Assembly: GCA_030278955.1 (NCBI GenBank)
Contig: JAOANR010000004.1
Location: 21,832,976-21,896,975, forward strand
From: Hygrophila difformis
Taxonomy: Eukaryota > Streptophyta > Magnoliopsida > Lamiales > Acanthaceae
Direction of reading: 5' to 3'
DNA length: 64,000 bases
Below the pieces are notes generated by a model. The model ran no database searches. It had not been told where the DNA came from and saw only the letters and a program-made list of their open reading frames with translations. Every line of letters begins with the position of its first letter. Position 1 is the stretch's first letter. Positions 45,319 to 57,158 of the stretch are shown here, one piece after another. The translations under genes and the position numbers were made by a program.

Positions 45319-48300
45319 GTGCGAAGCAAACAAGCAGAAATAGCTTATGATCCTGAAATTGAGCGTACTCTTAGAGCTATTAGATTAGGAAAACGTAGGA
45401 GACCAGCTCAGTTGGAAATTTTAATTAATTCATCCTCTGATGAAGAAAACTATTCTCCAACGACTGGAGTTTCAACAATTCAAACTAATCAATTAGTTGT
45501 TCAGTTCAATAGGTTAAACATGGCAGCGAATGATAATGATAATCAGGGTAATAATGGAGGTAACGGTGGTGATTTGGAGCACGATGATCAAGCTGAAATG
45601 ACCATTGAAGAACACTTACAAGGAACTAGTGGAAATCTGCTTAACAGAACTCCTAGGCCTGATGTAGATGCTTTAAGCTTTACCCTTCAGCCTGCACTAA
45701 TCACTATGGTTCAAGCTAATCAATATAATGGATCACCTACGAATGATGCTGTAGAACACATAAGGAACTTTCTGGACTATTGTGACACAGTGAAAATAAA
45801 TGGTGTTACTAGTGATGAAATTAAGTTGAGATTGTTCTCGTTTTCACTCAGAGATAAAGCTAAAACCTGGTACAACTCACTTCAATTAAGGGATGTCACT
45901 ACTTGGGATAAAATGTTAGAAGCTTTCTTAGAACAATTCTTCCCACCATCTAAGGTTATTGAATTGCAAGAAAAAATCAAAGAATTTGTGCAAGATGAGG
46001 GTGAAACTTTACTTGAAGCATGGGATAGATATAACACTTTATTGGCAAGATGCCCGAATCATGGCTTTGAAGATTGGCAGCAGATGCACTTCTTCTACAA
46101 TGGGTTGATTGATCATTGGAGGACCTTGTTGGATGCGGCAGCTGGAGATTCATTTCTGTCTATAGGACCCTCTAGAGCTAAGGAAATCATAGAGAAAAAG
46201 ATTTCTAATATGAAAAAATTTCCTGGTAAGAAAAATGCTAGAAATAAAACAAAAGGGGGAATCTATGAGGTAGAAAAGGTAGTTGCTATAGATTCTAAGT
46301 TAGATGCTTTGATGAGGGAAGTTTCTACGCTTAAGAAAGGTCAAGCTAAAGTTGTGAGATGCGGTATTTGTCATGGACCTCACGAGTCATCAGCTTGTCA
46401 CTTGCTTGATCAATGACTTCAAGAGACTATGCAGTGTGAGAGCACTGAGGAGCAAGTGGAAGATGTGAACTACATGGGAAATAGGCAGCAGAATTACAAC
46501 CAAAACCGACCTCAAAACCAAAATTTCTACCCTAATCAAAATTCTCAATTTCAACAAAACACCTATCCACAAAACAACCGTCAATCTTATCCACAAAACC
46601 AAAATCAAAATTACCCAAATCAAAATCAAAACCAAAGCTATAATCAAAACAGAAATCAGAATCAATCCTTTTACCCTAACCAACAGCCTAGGAACTTTCA
46701 ACCTCAACAACAGCTGCAACAAAATCAAGTAAGTGATGAAGTTAATTTAAAAGAGTTAATGAGCACAATCGTGTCTCAACAACAAACAATTCAGCAAATG
46801 CAAGCCTCAATGAGAAATTTAGAAGTACAAGTTGGTCAAATTGCTAGGGACACTTCAAATAGACAGCAAGGAACACTACCAAGCATGCCTGATCCTAATC
46901 CAAAAGAGCAATGTAAAGCAATCACTTTAAGGAATAAAAAGGAATTACCTAATCCTTACCCTACCTTAGATGATCCAGAGGTTTCAGCTGATACTGTAGA
47001 CGATCAAGGTGAGGATGCAGAGGAGGAAAGTCAGCAGAAGGATTCTGAGGAGCCTAAGGAGAGTGAGAAACTTAGTGTTGACAGGAGTAAGGATAAGGGA
47101 AAGTCTACTGTTCCAGTCAAGCCATATCAGCCACCTATTCCATATCCACAGCGTCTTAAGAGGGCTAAGGAAGATAAAGATTATGCTAAATTCTTAGAAG
47201 TCTTTAAAAATTTAAGAATTGATATTCCTTTCTCTGATGCCATTGCACAAATGCCTGTGTATGCTATGTTTTTAAAAGAAATCCTATCAAAGAAGAGGAG
47301 TGTTGATGATGAAGAGAAAGTGACACTGACAGGGGAATGCAGCGCAATCTTACAAAGAAGGCAACCTATTAAACAAAAAGATCCTGGGAGTTATACTATT
47401 CCGTGCATTATTGGCACTAAAGAATTCAACAAAGCTTTGTGTGATCTCGGGTCTAGTATTAATCTGATGCCTCTACATGTCTTTAGAGAACTAGGAGTAG
47501 GAGTTGTGAAGCCTACTAGGATGCAGCTACAGCTTGCTGATAGATCCATTAGGACTCCTTTAGGCATTGTAGAAGATGTTCCTGTTCAAGTAGAGAGCTT
47601 CATTTTCCCTGTTGACTTTGTTGTTCTTGATATGGAAAAAGACATTGATATTCCTCTGATTTTAGGTAGACCATTTTTGCAAACTGGTAGGGCTATGGTT
47701 GATATGGATGATGGTAAAATTACACTTAAAGTAGGCAATGAACAAGTGTCGTTTGACATTTCTAAGACAACTAAAACACAACACGCTAGTTCTGACACCT
47801 ACCCGTGTAATAGAGTCACAGCTATCTATCAGGAGGATGAGGTGATTGAGAGAGAGTTCTTTGCTAGACACGATCCCTATAGGAAATTTGAGCAGTTAGT
47901 AGAGAGTTGTGAGGACTTAGCTGAAAGTAAGTGTGAGGGAGGATTACCTGTGCAAGTAACATGTGCAATCGAAGAATCCAAGTTAGTCCCGTCTGTTGAA
48001 AAGCCACCTATGTTGACATTGAAGGAGCTGCCATCACACTTGAGGTATGTTTTTCTAGGTGAGAATGATACTTTACCTGTTATTGCAAGTAATAAATTAA
48101 ATGATGATCAGTTAACTGCATTAACCCAAGTGTTGAGTAAGCATGTTAGAGCAATAGGTTGGACAATAGCTGACATCAAGGGACTGAGTCCAGCACTGTG
48201 TACACACCGTATTTATATGGAGGAGGACGACGAGCCAGTTAGACAGCCCCAGAGGAGATTGAACCCACATCTACAAGAAGCTGTAAGATCAGAGGTTATT

Positions 48301-48435
48301 AAACTACTCGATGCAGGTATTATCTATCCTATTTCTGATAGTCAGTGGGTGAGTCCAGTACAAGTAGTGCCTAAGAAAGGAGGTATGACTGTGATTAGAA
48401 ATGAAAATAGTGAATTAGTACTTAGCTGGTCATGA
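45319..48435 (+). pseudogene. Element B gag, protease and start of RT (one frame, with stop and lost ATG)
   Basis: The frame opens at a GTG right after a splice-acceptor-like ACTTGCA and has no ATG in the expected place. The gag domain (HIRNFLDYCDTVK, FSLRDKAKTWYNSL, FYNGLIDHWRTLLDAA) and a CX2CX3HX4C knuckle (CGICHGPHESSAC) come first. A TGA at 46414-46416 interrupts, and the same frame continues from 46417. A Gln/Asn-rich stretch follows, then an aspartic protease (CDLGSSINLMP, flap-like QLQLADRSI, IPLILGRPFL), then the RT N-terminus (LLDAGIIYPISDSQWVSPVQVVPK). The frame ends at 48435 because about 110 bp of RT is missing. Confidence 0.9.
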
Positions 48436-50803
48436 ATTTTATTGCTTTTTAGATGGCTATTCTGGTTATAATCAAGTTCCAATTGCACCTGAGGATCAAG
48501 ATAAAACTACTTTTACATGTCCTTACGGTACATTTGCATATAGGAGAATGCCATTTGGTTTATGTAATGCTCCAGCTACATTTCAGAGATGCATGATGTC
48601 TATATTTTCTGATTTAATTGAGACATGCATTGAGGTATTTATGGATGATTTTTCTGTGTTTGGGTCTGACTTTGAAAAATGTTTAATTAATCTGGAAAAA
48701 GTTCTGATTAGATGTGAAGAGTCAAATTTGGTTCTTAATTGGGAAAAATGTCATTTTATGGTTAATGAAGGAATTGTCTTAGGACATAGAATTTCTAAAA
48801 ATGGCATTGAAGTTGATAGGGCTAAAGTAGAAGTGATTGCAAAAATTCCACCTCCTAATAATCTAAAAACTTTAAGAAGTTTTCTGGGACATGCTGGATT
48901 CTATAGGAGATTTATAAAGGATTTTTCTAAGATTGGATTGCCCCTGTTTAAATTGTTGTGTAAAGATGTTGAATTTAATTTTTCTGATGAGTGTATTGAG
49001 GCGTTCAATAGGATCAAGGAAGCATTGATAACTGCACCGATTATTCAGCCACCCGATTGGAGCCTGCCATTTGAGATCATGAGCGATGCTAGTGACTTCG
49101 CTGTTGGTGCAGTATTGGGCCAACGAAAGGATAAGAAACTTCATGTTATTTATTATGCTAGTCAGGCTTTAAATTCTGCACAACGAAATTATGCTACTAC
49201 TGAAAAAGAATTATTGTCTGTTGTGTATGCATGTGAGAAGTTTAGGCCTTATCTGATTGGTTCTAAAACTGTAGTTTACACTGATCATGCTGCAATTAAA
49301 TATTTGTTTACAAAGAAAGATGCTAAGCCACGGTTAATTCGATGGGTATTATTGTTACAGGAATTTGACTTAGAAATTAAAGATAGGAAAGGTGAAGAAA
49401 ATCCTGTAGCTGATCACTTGTCGAGATTGGAACATGAAAAAGGGGAAGGAAGATTAATAAATGATGCATTTCCTGATGAAAGTTTGTATTTAATTAATAA
49501 TACTTCCTCTGATCCTTGGTTTGCAGATTTTGTAAATTATTTAGCATGTGGTGTAATTCCTGATCATTTAAAATGGCATAGTCAAAAGCAAAAATTTAAA
49601 ACTGATGCTAAGTATTTTATTTGGGATGAACCTTATTTGTTTAGACTGTGTGCAGACCAGATTATAAGGAGATGCATCCCGGATGAAGACTTTGAGAAAG
49701 TTTTAAAAGCATGCCATGAAGGACTTGGAGGAGGACATGTTGGACCGAATAGGACAGCTCATAAGGTACTCGAAGGTGGTTTATATTGGCCTAATATTTA
49801 TAGGGATGCTAGATCATTTGTGCAAAAATGTGACGTATGTCAAAGGGCTGGTAACATCACTAAAAGAGATGAAATGCCTTTAAAAGGAATTATGCCTGTT
49901 GAGTTGTTTGATTTGTGGGGGATTGATTTTATGGGTCCATTTCCACCATCTAATGGGAAATTATATGTTCTAGTTGCTGTAGAATATGTGTCAAAATGGG
50001 TAGAAGCTGAAGCATGTGCGTTGAATGATGCTAAACAAGTGATTAAATTTTTGAAAAAGCAAATTTTTACTCGTTTTGGTGTGCCTAAAGCAATCATTAG
50101 TGATGGTGGATCTCATTTTGTCAATAGGGCTGTTAATCAATTGTTATCTAGGTTTCATGTTCATCATAGGATAACAACACCCTATCATCCTCAAGCCAAT
50201 GGTCAAGTAGAAGTCACTAATCGTGAGATTAAAAAGATTTTGGAAGCCACTGTAGGAAAATCTAGGAAAGAATGGGCTTTTAAGTTAGATGAAGCATTAT
50301 GGGCTTATAGGACAGCATTTAAAACACCTATAGGGATGACTCCGTTTAAATTGGTTTATGGTAAAGCTTGTCACTTGCCTTTTGAACTTGAGTTTAAGTC
50401 GCTTTGGGCTATGAAGAAATTAAATTTTGAATTTAAAGAAGCTCAAGAGAAAAGAAAGGTAGATCTTAATGAATTAGAAGAAATGCGACGTCATGCTTAT
50501 TATAATGCTCTAATTTATAAAGAAATAACAAAGCTTTATCATGATAAAATGCTCAGGCCTAAGGTGTTTGAAGCTGGTCAATTAGTGCTTTTATATAATT
50601 CTAGATTTAAACTCTTTCCTGGTAAATTGAAGACGAAATGGTCAGGACCTTTTAGAATTGTAAAGGTGTTGGATAATGGTGCAGTAGTTTTAAAAGCTGA
50701 TGATGAAAGGGAATTCACTGTAAATGGTCAAAGACTTAAACATTATTTTGGAGATGAAGTAAAATTCATCGAACAAATTAATGTTAAGCCTTTGGTTATT
50801 TAA
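48422..50803 (+). pseudogene. Element B rest of RT, RNase H and integrase
   Basis: A different frame from the upstream part. RT resumes at [13 protein letters not shown], then [16 protein letters not shown] and the catalytic FMDD ([10 protein letters not shown]). RNase H follows ([50 protein letters not shown]). Integrase has the HHCC zinc finger ([17 protein letters not shown]) and the D,D,E core ([28 protein letters not shown]). The tail ([14 protein letters not shown]) lacks a chromodomain. From 48422 the stretch is open to a TAA at 50803, but it has no start and is cut from the upstream frame by the RT deletion, which removes the block around the conserved RT motif GWRVCIDYRKLN. Confidence 0.9.
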
Positions 50804-51290
50804 ATTTGTTTATTGAAGTAATTGCTTTGCATTTTTACTTATGTTTAGTTTTATTTGTTAAAATTAAGAAAATCCATAAAAATTATAAAATGAAGAAAAA
50901 GACAAAAATATTCTGCATTCTATTGCTTATGTGTTTTTATGTGCTTTATTGTTCTTATTTTAGCTTAAATGTGCTTTTAGTTTAAATTATGTTGTTTTAA
51001 ATTTTCTGTTATCTTAATTGCATGTGTTTGAATAAATTGAGTAGGACATTACCTATGAGATGGAATAAGTAGCAAAAATGTTGAGAAGTTGCTTGGTGAT
51101 TGATCTTAATTGTGCAAATTGGCTTGATGAAGATGTGAAAAGGGAATTACATGTGGATTGTTTGGCTAATTAAGGAGAATGATGATCTGGGAGGATTTAG
51201 GAAGGCTATATATGCTAAATCTGACTTGCTAACCTTAGGGATTGAATTGGTTATCATTTTGGTTGAGTTTGAGCTAAAATTCGAGTGTTG
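50804..51290 (+). other. Element B post-pol spacer, AT-rich
   Basis: AT-rich DNA after the integrase stop; probable 3' end of the pol transcript. No frame of note. Confidence 0.5.
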
Positions 51291-51299
51291 CAGGCTCAG

Positions 51300-51620
51300 T
51301 TCAGGCGCCACACCTTCTTGGTGGCGCCTAAAATCGAGCTCAGGCGCCACATTGTGCGCCAATTTCAACCTTGGAAAAATTTGGAGTCAGTTTATGCGCC
51401 ACACATGCTGTGTGGCGCCTAAAACTGCTCCCGAGCGCCACATTTTGCGCCATTTTTTATCCTGAAAAATTTCAGTCAGGTAATGCGCCACGCATGCTGT
51501 GTGGCGCATAAAATCCTCTCTGAGCGCCGCAAAAGGCGCCGCCTTCGGCTTTAGAAAAATTTCCAGACTATGCGCCGCACAACCTGTGCGGCGCCTAAAT
51601 CAGGCCTCAAGTGCCAATGT
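51300..51620 (+). repeat. GCGCC hairpin array upstream of ORF2
   Basis: Four modules of about 90 bp, with stems at 51303-51329, 51396-51418, 51485-51507 and 51572-51594. Arms are GCGCCACAC/GTGTGGCGC (51396), GCGCCACGC/GTGTGGCGC with a G-T pair (51485), and GCGCCGCAC/GTGCGGCGC (51572), each 9 bp with a 5-nt loop. The A-T to G-C change at arm position 6 is compensatory. Confidence 0.9.
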
Positions 51621-52766
51621 GGCGCATGACCCGGCGGGTCTGGGTCCCTGACCCGGGTCTGGAACGGGATTAAATCCCAAATTCTTCCTTTCTCCTCATT
51701 CCAATCGACCGAGAGCCTTTCTTCCCCCTTCCTCACTTCGACCGAGCGCCACTCTCCGCCACCACGCGCCACACTTCGGTAAAATTCTTTCCATTATTGT
51801 TTGTTTTCATCAATTCTCATCCACATTCTTCAATTCTCATTCCAAAATCCCCAATTTTTGCTTGTTCAATCAAATTAGGGTTCTTCAACCCTAGTTCTTC
51901 AAGTTTGGGTATTCCACTCCAAAGTGTTCTAAAGCTTCAATTTAGGTAAGAATAGCTATCCTAATTCAAATTTTATTCCATTCTAGTGCTTTGGACTACA
52001 TTAATTTTGGTATTGGTATTGTTACTTGAATTTTGGGTTTTTGTAGAATGTGGGATAAAATTTGATTTTGAGTATCTAAATCCTAGTTTAAACTTGAACA
52101 AAATGTTGTAGAACATGGATTGAACGCATTTGGTGAAATTTTTGGATTAACATTAAAAATTTGGAACTTTTAGAATTCAAAAATCTGAAAATTTCTTTTA
52201 AATTAATTAAAATGGCATTTTTGATAATTAAATGGATAAAACATCACTAGAATATGTCATTTTAAATATATTGAAATTATAAGCTCATTTTTATGTCAAG
52301 AATTCCATGTTTTTCATTATGTAAGTCAAATTGGGCATTTTTGATAAAAACTCTTGTATTTATAATAGAATAGGTTAATTTATCCTATAAATAAATTGGA
52401 ATGGATTTAAATATTAATTTAAACCATTTAGGATAAACTAGTTTATTTAGTTAGGTTATTTTATTTATTAAATCTGGAAAGTTAATAAAATGAGAGTTTT
52501 TATTAAAAAGTGTGTCCTAAATGTGAATTTTAAACGTTGGAATAAAGAGGATGATACATTTGAACAAAGTTTAGGATTTGTAAGCCTTAAAATGCAACAT
52601 TTTGGTCATTGAGTCGTATAAATCCCACATTCTAGGTTGATGTATATGTTTGCTTTATACTTAACACTTAAGTTAAACCTTTGGTTTAAACTTAAGTGTG
52701 AGGATGGGATGCAATGCATATATATGATACTAACCCATCATTTTTGTACAATCAGGTGCCAATATA
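51621..52766 (+). promoter_or_regulatory. ORF2 leader with predicted intron and internal polypurine-like tract
   Basis: A CT-rich leader (51680-51780), telo-box-like AACCCTAG (51888), and a donor AG|GTAAGA (GT at 51946-51947) pair with acceptor TACAATCAG (52747-52755), an 810-bp intron ending 11 bp before the ORF2 ATG. Inside the intron TTAAGTGTGAGGATG (52692-52706) is identical to the tract abutting the 3' LTR (58601-58615). Confidence 0.5.
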
Positions 52767-54650
52767 ATGTATAATCCTCCAAATCTCCCCAAGAAATCGG
52801 GTTATAGGTATATACCGATGCCCGAGGGGAGGATGGGGATTTATGATCCACAGTCGCCGGATAGTATTCCTACTCCTATTCCTGATGAGCATATTTTTGA
52901 ACCTCGCAGACTTCGTACTAAACACTTGACACAGATGGATCAGCCCCAACGATCAGGTGGCGCCTCTAAGTCCAAGGGACTTCTCTCCTATTTTAGGAAG
53001 AGTAAGTCCAAGAGTGGAGCATCGTCTAGACATACTACAGTGCCCGCTGATGACCATCAGGAGGTTAATCAGCCTGACCAGCCTGATCAGCCTCAGCCTG
53101 AGGCATCGGATCATTCACAGGCCCCCACTAGAGCCTCTCGGGGGAAGGCACCCGCTACTACTTCTACTTCCTCTCGGCCTAGGAGAGGGAGATCTGCTAC
53201 ATTGTCTATCCAGGAGCCTGTTCCTGAGGATGTAGGTGGAGAGGAGTATGATGTTGAGGTTGAGCAGGAACAGCAGACCACGCGGGGGAAGCAAAAGAGA
53301 TATGATCCCAGGACTTATGTGCCTCAGTTGCATTATATCAGAGAGGGTATTTTCGATGCTACTGTGTTTAGGAGCGCCAGGGCTTATACACTATACCAGA
53401 GGTTCCATAACAAGAGGATGATTCCGGACAGATGGTTTTCTGATAGAGATTTGCAGCATCCCCTGTTACGAGATGCTATTCAGTCCCGAGGCTGGGAGAG
53501 ATTTGTGCGACACCCGGTCGGATCATACTCTTGGGAGTTGACTAGGCTATTTTTAGCCAATGCTGAGGAGGAGGACTCTTGGATATTTGGGACCACTATT
53601 CCTATTACCCCACAGCACATCAACCAGTTGTTTGGGGTGGTGGATGTACCTTATGGGAGAGATTTCTGGGAGCCGGTGATGCGAGCCGATGATAGAGAGG
53701 ACTTCAAGAGGATGGTACTTGCATCTATGTATGAGGCCCAGGAGGATGTCCTTATTTATAAGGATGATCCGAGCAAGTTGGATGGGCCTAGGATGGATGC
53801 CCCTATGTACCAGCTACTGATGTTTTACAGAGCTAGATTGAGTCCCTCTACCCATACTTCGGGACCCACTGCTTTGGATTTATACGTTCCGTATTGTATC
53901 AAGATGGGTAGCCCGATCAACATTGGAGAGCTCATAGCACTTGAGTTGAGGCAGACACCGGGGGTGTCTAAGAGGTCAGCTCTCATGTTCCCCAGTCTTA
54001 TTTGGCTCCTTTGTGCCCAGGCAGGGATAGATATGAGCCAGTTCGATAGAGATTGGGAGATGAGGCCTTCTATTCCATTCACAAAGGATTTTAAGTTGCC
54101 CGGTGTTAGATGCCAGCCTATGTTGCTTCCCAGAGAGATGCCTGGACATTCACCACCACCTGCACCATCACAGGGTAGCCAGGAGCATTCTGAGGCTCCT
54201 TCACAGTCCACCCGGGGTACCCGAGGTGGTAGGGGCAGAGGTAGAGGGCGAGCTAGAGCTCAGTCACAGCAGCCACAGCAGTATCAGGCAGAGCCCGAGT
54301 GGGCTAGGACATTGATGATGAACCAGCAGAACCTGCTGAACACAATAAATGAGCATGCCCAGCTTGCAGCTCAGAGACATCATTTCTTGGCTGATCAAAT
54401 AGCCAAGAATGCACGAGCTCAGGCCTACCACACAGCCCGACTGGAGTACTTTATGTCCCAGAGCTTAGGACGGAGATACGTCGCTCCTCAGACATCTTCT
54501 GAGGACGACGATGATGAGGATTATGTGGGCTCTGGAGATGGTGATGATGATGCTGAGGATGGTGGTGATGATGATGCTGAGGGTGATGATGCTGATGATG
54601 GATCGGAGGAGCTTGGAGACAATGAGGATTCCGATGAGGACACTGACTGA
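52767..54650 (+). CDS. Element B ORF2: plant transposon protein domain, RG-rich linker, acidic tail
   Basis: 627 residues, intact, ATG 11 bp after the predicted acceptor. Parts: a Ser/Pro/Arg-rich N-terminus (1-180); a PF20167-like domain (about 190-460) with FVRHPVGSYSWELTRLFLAN, FGTTIPITPQHINQLFGVVD, YQLLMFYRARLSPSTHTSG, PINIGELIALELRQ and FPSLIWLLCAQAGID; an RG-rich linker (GGRGRGRGRARAQS) that could bind RNA; a helical segment ending RLEYFMSQSLGRRYVAP; and a very acidic Asp/Gly tail. No signal peptide or membrane segment is seen, so it is not an obvious envelope protein. Function unknown. Frame integrity contrasts with the broken pol. Domain name from memory. Confidence 0.8.
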   Translation: MYNPPNLPKKSGYRYIPMPEGRMGIYDPQSPDSIPTPIPDEHIFEPRRLRTKHLTQMDQPQRSGGASKSKGLLSYFRKSKSKSGASSRHTTVPADDHQEVNQPDQPDQPQPEASDHSQAPTRASRGKAPATTSTSSRPRRGRSATLSIQEPVPEDVGGEEYDVEVEQEQQTTRGKQKRYDPRTYVPQLHYIREGIFDATVFRSARAYTLYQRFHNKRMIPDRWFSDRDLQHPLLRDAIQSRGWERFVRHPVGSYSWELTRLFLANAEEEDSWIFGTTIPITPQHINQLFGVVDVPYGRDFWEPVMRADDREDFKRMVLASMYEAQEDVLIYKDDPSKLDGPRMDAPMYQLLMFYRARLSPSTHTSGPTALDLYVPYCIKMGSPINIGELIALELRQTPGVSKRSALMFPSLIWLLCAQAGIDMSQFDRDWEMRPSIPFTKDFKLPGVRCQPMLLPREMPGHSPPPAPSQGSQEHSEAPSQSTRGTRGGRGRGRGRARAQSQQPQQYQAEPEWARTLMMNQQNLLNTINEHAQLAAQRHHFLADQIAKNARAQAYHTARLEYFMSQSLGRRYVAPQTSSEDDDDEDYVGSGDGDDDAEDGGDDDAEGDDADDGSEELGDNEDSDEDTD

Positions 54651-55080
54651 GAGTGAGAGATGAGCGATAGATAGGCTTATGAGTGTTATAGATGACATGT
54701 ATTGATAGGCCTATGTATTTGACTCTATTGGATTCCTTTTGCTACTTTTCAGTATTTTTCATTTGGATTGTACTGTCCTGAACTCTATTTCCTACTATTT
54801 TGCTATTCTAGTCATGTTATTTCCATTATTCAAGTTATCTAGATCATGTGAAACTTTAGATAGTTGTATTTGTCTTTTAAGGTTCTTAGTTGCTTTTAAA
54901 TTCAATAAAATAGCTCTTGCCAATTTCGTGTTAGATTAAACTGTTTTGAACTGTTGGATAGATCAATGAGGTGTATTTGGACTTGATTAAGGTGTAGAAA
55001 ATGTGAGATTGGTATTGTTGATTGATTTGGAGATGTTGGATATCTTGGGGGTGAACTTAGGAAAAACACATTCTGCCCGA
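54651..55080 (+). other. ORF2-ORF3 spacer, first part
   Basis: Ordinary AT-rich 3' untranslated-like sequence. No gene. Confidence 0.5.
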
Positions 55081-55084
55081 ATTT

Positions 55085-55430
55085 GGCACAGAATGCGCCA
55101 CACGCACTGTGTGGCGCCTAAAAAGGCCCTGCAGCGCCACATTGGCGCCTGGACACTTGGAAAATTTTCCAAGTTTTCCCAGAATGCGCCGCATGTGCTA
55201 TGCGGCGCCTAAAACTGCTCCCATGCGCCACTTTCCGCGCCGCAAAAATAAGAATTTTTCCAAGTTGCTTCAGGATGCGCCGCATCTACTGTGCGGCGCC
55301 CAAATCACCCCTTGAGCGCCACTTTTGGCGCCGCGGACCCGAGCTTGTCTTCAGAATGCGCCACACATGCTGTGTGGCGCCTAAATGGGCTTCTGAGCGC
55401 CACATTGGCGCCACAGACGCGAAATTTTCA
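55085..55430 (+). repeat. GCGCC hairpin array upstream of ORF3
   Basis: Four modules with stems at 55095-55117, 55186-55208, 55277-55299 and 55358-55380, each with 8-9-bp perfect arms: GCGCCACAC/GTGTGGCGC, GCGCCGCAT/ATGCGGCGC, GCGCCGCA/TGCGGCGC and GCGCCACAC/GTGTGGCGC. Arm differences between modules are matched on both sides. Confidence 0.9.
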
Positions 55431-55701
55431 AAAATTCGCGAATCCAAAATATTCAAATCATATCTATTCGATTTTTGGGATCCTAAACAGCATTATACTA
55501 ACTCCAAATCATATGTTTAGTGTATATTTGGATCTAGATTAAATCAATCCCGCCATATCTCAACAAAATCAAGATTTCACCTCTTTAAAAAGAGGCATGA
55601 CCGATCGGTCATACTCTCAATCTCAAACCTGTCAATTTTTCTCTTCTTCCAGTTTAATTAGCTTTCCGATCCCAATCCTTTCTTCCTAAAATTCTGCCAT
55701 C
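55431..55701 (+). promoter_or_regulatory. ORF3 leader
   Basis: CT-rich, leader-like sequence (TTTTTCTCTTCTTCCAG at 55635-55651) between the array and the ATG. A palindromic ATGACCGATCGGTCAT lies at 55597-55612. Confidence 0.4.
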
Positions 55702-57158
55702 ATGAGACCAAAGAGAAAGAATAACCCAAGAAACAATGGTGGAAAGAAATTGAAAGCCACAGAGCCTGCCCCATCACAGACACCAGAAATTAATGAACCC
55801 ATTCTGGAGCCGGCTGCTGTGGGAGCTGAAGATGAGTTTGTGAACAATCTGGTAGCTCCCGATTCGTATAATGGTTACGATACTTCCTTCAATTCTGCTC
55901 AACCAACGGAGGATGATCCACAGCAAGAAGAAGATGTCGCTGAATCCCCGAAGGAAATTTCACCAGAAATTCCTCGTGAATCTAAAACCAAGAGGAAGAG
56001 TCACAATAGAAAGAACGATACTACTCCTCTTGAAGAATTAACAGGAGATACTTTTAATCCGGCCATTTTCATCAATCAAACTGCGTATTCTTATTATCAG
56101 AAGATGGTGGATAGATGGATTCTTGCAGACAAAGGGTTCACTGAAGCTGACATGGAGAGATTTTCGGTTCATGATGCTCTCATGAGTCGAGGATGGATGA
56201 AATTTGCTGCGCATCCGGAAGGAATTTATTCTTGGGAGCTTACCAGACAGTTCTTGTGCAATGCTCAGTATGATCGTTATACTTCATGGATTAGGGGAGT
56301 GCCTGTGCCATATGGTCCTGCAGTAATCAATGAACTTTATGGTACTGTGGATGTTTCTTGCCCAGCTACGAAGAAGAAGCACTTCCATGACCCTATTCAT
56401 GAAGAGGAAGGAGGACCCGAATTGGAGAAAACAATTTTGAAAGAGATGTTTGAAACTCAAAAGAGGGTGGCTTACATAGGAGAGAAGAAGGAGAATGTTG
56501 TAGCTACTTTAATGGCTGCACCGCTTTATCAGATCTACCTGCTCTACAAGCATAAGGTATTTCCTACTTCGCACACTACACAACCGAATGCAGAAGAACT
56601 TTATTTTGTGTATTGTGTGAAGAACGGGTTGCCTATTGATATTGGAGAGATGATAGCATATGAGCTGGATAAAATGGCGTCTGACACTGCACGGATTGTG
56701 CTGGATTTCCTGCACTGATCTGGACACTTTGTGAAAGAGCTGGAGTGAATATGACTGCCTATGCTCATGATGTGAAGCCAAAGCCCCCTATCTCTTTCAA
56801 GAATTTCTATCATAAGCCTGGAGTAAGATGTGCAGAGCTTGGCTACCCTACTACATCCCGTGGGACACCCACTTGTCATCCTGATAGACCTAGTACATCT
56901 GGTACTAAGGTAGAGCCTGCAGAGATTGCAATCAATAGGATGACCTATGAGATTCATCAGCTTAGAGAGGAGATGAAGAGGAAGGAGGATAGTACACGAG
57001 CACAAATTTCACAACTTTCTAATAGACTTGAATTTTTCATGTCTGAAAGTCTAGGTGATCGATATATTCCTCCTACTACTAGTTCAAGCTCTACAGGGGA
57101 TGATGATGTTCCTAGGGAAGATGAAGTAGGTGATTCGGATGGATCCTTAGAAATCTAG
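55702..57158 (+). pseudogene. Element B ORF3: paralogue of ORF2, one frameshift
   Basis: The ATG at 55702 starts a basic N-terminus (MRPKRKNN). The domain of ORF2 is recognisable: FAAHPEGIYSWELTRQFLCN, IRGVPVPYGPAVINELYGTVD, YQIYLLYKHKVFPTSHTTQP, GLPIDIGEMIAYEL. Frame is lost near 56700 (338 codons, TGA at 56716). It continues in another frame with FPALIWTLCERAGVNM, coiled-coil-like RMTYEIHQLREEMKRKEDS, then RLEFFMSESLGDRYIPP, which matches ORF2's RLEYFMSQSLGRRYVAP. The acidic tail is short. Function unknown. Confidence 0.75.

Noticed and set aside
52767..54650. Envelope-like glycoprotein for ORF2
   Set aside because: No signal peptide, transmembrane segment or cysteine pattern; it has RG-rich and acidic regions instead, more like a nuclear or RNA-associated protein.
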